Origin: Roseateles depolymerans
GTDB lineage: Bacteria > Pseudomonadota > Gammaproteobacteria > Burkholderiales > Burkholderiaceae_C
Length of the DNA stretch: 64,000 bases
Direction of reading: 5' to 3'
NCBI RefSeq assembly: GCF_003387155.1
Contig: NZ_QUMT01000001.1
Span: 744,001-808,000 of the forward strand
Under the pieces are notes generated by a model. The model saw only the letters and a program-made list of their open reading frames with translations, was not told the origin of the DNA and did no database searches. Shown piece by piece: positions 61,610 to 64,000 of this stretch (position 1 is its first letter; each line of letters starts with the position of its first letter). The position numbers and the translations under genes were made by a program.

Positions 61610-64000
61610 ATGAGTTACCAGGTCCTCGCACGCAAGTACCGCTCCCGTACCTTCGAGGAGCTGATGGGTCAGGAGCATGTGGTGCAGGCCCTGGCCAATG
61701 CACTCACACAGCAGCGGCTGCACCATGCCTATCTGTTCACCGGCACCCGGGGGGTGGGGAAGACGTCCGTCTCCCGCATCCTGGCCAAGAGCCTGAACTG
61801 CATCGGCCCGGACGGGCAGGGCGGCATCACCGCCCACCCGTGCGGCGTCTGCGATGCCTGCCGGGACATCGATGCCGGCCGCTTCGTGGACTATGTGGAG
61901 CTGGACGCCGCCTCCAACCGCGGTGTGGAGGAAATCTCCCAGCTGCTGGACCAGTCGGTCTACAAGCCGGTGGTCGGGCGCTTCAAGGTCTACATGATCG
62001 ACGAAGTGCACATGCTCTCGAACACCGCGTTCAACGCGATGCTCAAGACGCTGGAAGAACCGCCGGAATACCTCAAATTCGTGCTGGCGACGACCGACCC
62101 GCAAAAGGTGCCGGTGACGGTGCTGTCGCGCTGCCTGCAATTCAATCTGCGACCCATGGCGCCGCAGACGGTGCTGGAGCATCTGACCAAGGTGCTGACC
62201 ATCGAGCAGGTGCCGGCCGAGCCCGGCGCCTTGCGGCTGCTGGCCCGTGCGGCCCGTGGATCGATGCGGGATGCGCTGTCGCTGACCGATCAGGCCATCG
62301 CCTTTGGTTCCGGCGAACTGAAGGAAACCGGTGTGCGCCAGATGCTGGGCAGCGTGGACCGCGGCCATGTGCTGGGCATCCTGCAGGCACTGGTGGCGGG
62401 CGACGGCGTGGCGCTGGTGGGGGCCTCGGACCGGCTGCGGGACATGGGCCTGTCGGCCGGTGGCACGCTGGAAGATCTGGCGGTGGCCTTGCAACATCTG
62501 GCGGTGGCGCAGGCTGCGCCGGGCGCTCTGGATGCGTCTGACCCGGACCTGGCCGAACTGCTGCCGCTGGCGACCCAGTTGCCGGCGGATGAGATCCAGC
62601 TGATGTACAGCATGGCGCTGCATGGCCGTCAGGAGCTGCCGCTGGCGCCCGATGAGTATGCGGGGCTGACGATGGTGCTGCTGCGCATGATGGCCTTCCG
62701 GCCGGAAGGCGGTGGGCCGCGTGGCGGCGGCGCGCCGAACGGGGGCGGCGGTGCCGCTGGCATGGGCGGTGCAGGGGCTGGCAGCATCGGTGCTGGCGCT
62801 GGTGGGGCTGCTGCGGGTGACGCGTCAGTCGGCGGTGCAACGGCTGGCAGTGCGCCGGCTGGTGGTGCTGCCACTGTCGGCGCGTCGGCCGGGGCCGCTA
62901 CCGCGCATGGATCTGCCCTCAGAGGCGCTCCGGCAGCGGTCGCAGGCGCGGCGACGCCGGCCAATCAGGCCGCGACCCCGTCTGCAACGGAGGCAGCCGA
63001 CGGGGCAAGTCCCGCCACCGTGCCAAGCGCAGCAACCACGTCGGCACCGAGCATCGCCGTGGTCCCATCATCCGATGGACGCGAAGCATCCGATGCGTCG
63101 AAGGCAGGCAGTGCGGGAAGTGCAGGCAATTCAGGCCATGCAGCTGATGCAGCCGATGCCGTCCCAGCATCAGCTACGCCCACGCAGGCTGCTGATGGCG
63201 ACTCGCACCCTCAGCGACAGGCCACTGCACAGGCCGCGCCAGACGCGACTGCACAGTCGACCCCACACGCGACCCCACAGGCCACCGACGCGGACGCCTC
63301 CACCCACTCGAGCGCGTCCAGCAAATCTGGCGATGAGCGCGGCGCTCAAGCGCATCGTGAAGCACCGCCATGGGATGCTGCGTCGTCAGACCCTGACTTC
63401 GCGGCGTCCACGCACCCCGGTGCAACGGTCCGTTCGGAGGCACCGAGCGAGGGCTCGTCGTCCAGCGCCGTGTCGGTCAAGTCTTCCGCCGAGGCTCCTG
63501 CCCCAGCAGCGACATCGGCCTGCGCCCAGCGCTCCGCATCGACTGCAAGGGATGCAGCGGTAGCAGCGGATGCAGTGGCGCCCGCAGTCGCATTGGCAAC
63601 TGCAGCGACGACGCCAGCAAACGCCCCCGCGCCTTCAGCCCCCGCTGCCCGCAGCACCGGCCAGCTCCGCGCGGCCCCCGCTGGCGCCCCGGCCACCCGC
63701 TTCAGCGACCGGCTGCGCCCTCGCGCTGCCCCGGTCCAGGCCGAGCCGTCTGAGCCGGCGGAGCCGCCCGAGGACCTGTCTCCCCCGCACGACGACGATG
63801 GCGCTCCGCCCTGGCTGGATGTGCCGCCGCCCTCCGACGAGGAAATGAGCGTCGGCCCGTCCATGCTGGACGGTGACCTCGCCGACCTGGACCCGGCCGC
63901 CGCCCAAGGCGCTGGCAGCGGAAATGGCAGCAACAGCGGAAATGGCGGAGACGGCATCTACCTCTCCACCGCCGTGGAGGAAGTGACCCTCGTCCCGACC
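61610..64000 (+). CDS. dnaX: DNA polymerase III gamma/tau subunit, C-terminus beyond window
   Basis: A frame open from ATG 61610 to the window end (797 codons) starts MSYQVLARKYRSRTFEELMG. It has Walker A GTRGVGKTSVSRILAKSLNC, a zinc-binding CGVCDAC, DYVELDAASNRGVEEI, Walker B YMIDEVHMLSNTAFNAMLKT and LEEPPEYLKFVLATTDPQKV, all DnaX. From about residue 365 a very long Ala/Ser/Gly/Pro-rich linker (about 370 residues) precedes DGIYLSTAVEEVTLVPT at the edge, where the tau-specific domains would begin. The clamp loader loads the beta sliding clamp. No obvious slippery A-run is seen in the visible part. Confidence 0.97.
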   Translation, partial: MSYQVLARKYRSRTFEELMGQEHVVQALANALTQQRLHHAYLFTGTRGVGKTSVSRILAKSLNCIGPDGQGGITAHPCGVCDACRDIDAGRFVDYVELDAASNRGVEEISQLLDQSVYKPVVGRFKVYMIDEVHMLSNTAFNAMLKTLEEPPEYLKFVLATTDPQKVPVTVLSRCLQFNLRPMAPQTVLEHLTKVLTIEQVPAEPGALRLLARAARGSMRDALSLTDQAIAFGSGELKETGVRQMLGSVDRGHVLGILQALVAGDGVALVGASDRLRDMGLSAGGTLEDLAVALQHLAVAQAAPGALDASDPDLAELLPLATQLPADEIQLMYSMALHGRQELPLAPDEYAGLTMVLLRMMAFRPEGGGPRGGGAPNGGGGAAGMGGAGAGSIGAGAGGAAAGDASVGGATAGSAPAGGAATVGASAGAATAHGSALRGAPAAVAGAATPANQAATPSATEAADGASPATVPSAATTSAPSIAVVPSSDGREASDASKAGSAGSAGNSGHAADAADAVPASATPTQAADGDSHPQRQATAQAAPDATAQSTPHATPQATDADASTHSSASSKSGDERGAQAHREAPPWDAASSDPDFAASTHPGATVRSEAPSEGSSSSAVSVKSSAEAPAPAATSACAQRSASTARDAAVAADAVAPAVALATAATTPANAPAPSAPAARSTGQLRAAPAGAPATRFSDRLRPRAAPVQAEPSEPAEPPEDLSPPHDDDGAPPWLDVPPPSDEEMSVGPSMLDGDLADLDPAAAQGAGSGNGSNSGNGGDGIYLSTAVEEVTLVPT

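Overview
The window is GC-rich, tightly packed chromosomal DNA. Gene content and protein style point to a betaproteobacterium of the Burkholderiales, most likely the Roseateles/Mitsuaria/Rubrivivax group. The basis is a diheme c4-type cytochrome, tripartite tricarboxylate transporter genes, an HD-GYP protein, TamA/TamB, many alanine-, serine- and proline-rich linkers, and a short 4.5S-type SRP RNA. Genus assignment is inference. No tRNA, rRNA, CRISPR array, insertion sequence or prophage was seen.

Layout. 1-3.5 kb: a truncated unknown gene, a small membrane protein, a YceI protein and an exported protein with a duplicated domain. 3.6-15.3 kb (minus strand): moxR, a GNAT acetyltransferase, an S9 peptidase, an intergenic block with a 26-bp perfect inverted repeat and a 16-G run, then a CoxE-like VWA gene, tamA and tamB. 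The last three overlap by ATGA. 15.4-18.3 kb (plus): a c4 cytochrome, an HD-GYP phosphodiesterase and ureD. 18.4-19.8 kb: a small protein and a LysR regulator. 19.9-25.7 kb (minus): the urea ABC transporter urtABCDE. 25.8-29.2 kb: a triple-repeat DUF3395-like exported protein and a large unknown protein with effector-like composition. 29.3-34.0 kb (minus): an NCS1 permease/hybrid histidine kinase fusion and its LuxR-type response regulator. 34.1-39.1 kb (plus): ureA-ureJ-ureB-ureC-ureE-ureF-ureG, preceded by a good sigma-54-type promoter.

39.1-41.1 kb: tctA and tctB without tctC. 41.3-48.8 kb: a winged-helix/ATPase regulator divergent from three tandem paralogues of a protein family I do not recognise. 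Each paralogue is preceded by the same roughly 38-bp leader. 48.7-51.9 kb: a beta-propeller sensor whose kinase core has lost its phospho-acceptor histidine. 52-58.9 kb: a second GNAT, a secreted lectin/fibronectin/sugar-dehydrogenase protein, a GT-C type membrane glycosyltransferase, a Stealth-type sugar phosphotransferase, an SPFH lipoprotein and a small membrane protein. 59-64 kb: SRP RNA (ffs), a small unknown gene behind a terminator-like hairpin, a SirB protein, a PurM-like protein and the start of dnaX, cut by the window edge.

The strongest functional theme is urea nitrogen: uptake (urtABCDE), hydrolysis (ureABC), nickel supply and maturation (ureJ, ureD, ureE, ureF, ureG), and a permease-fused two-component system sitting between them. 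The best candidates for something undescribed are the three tandem paralogues with their shared leader and divergent ATPase regulator, followed by the permease-kinase fusion and the degenerate propeller kinase.
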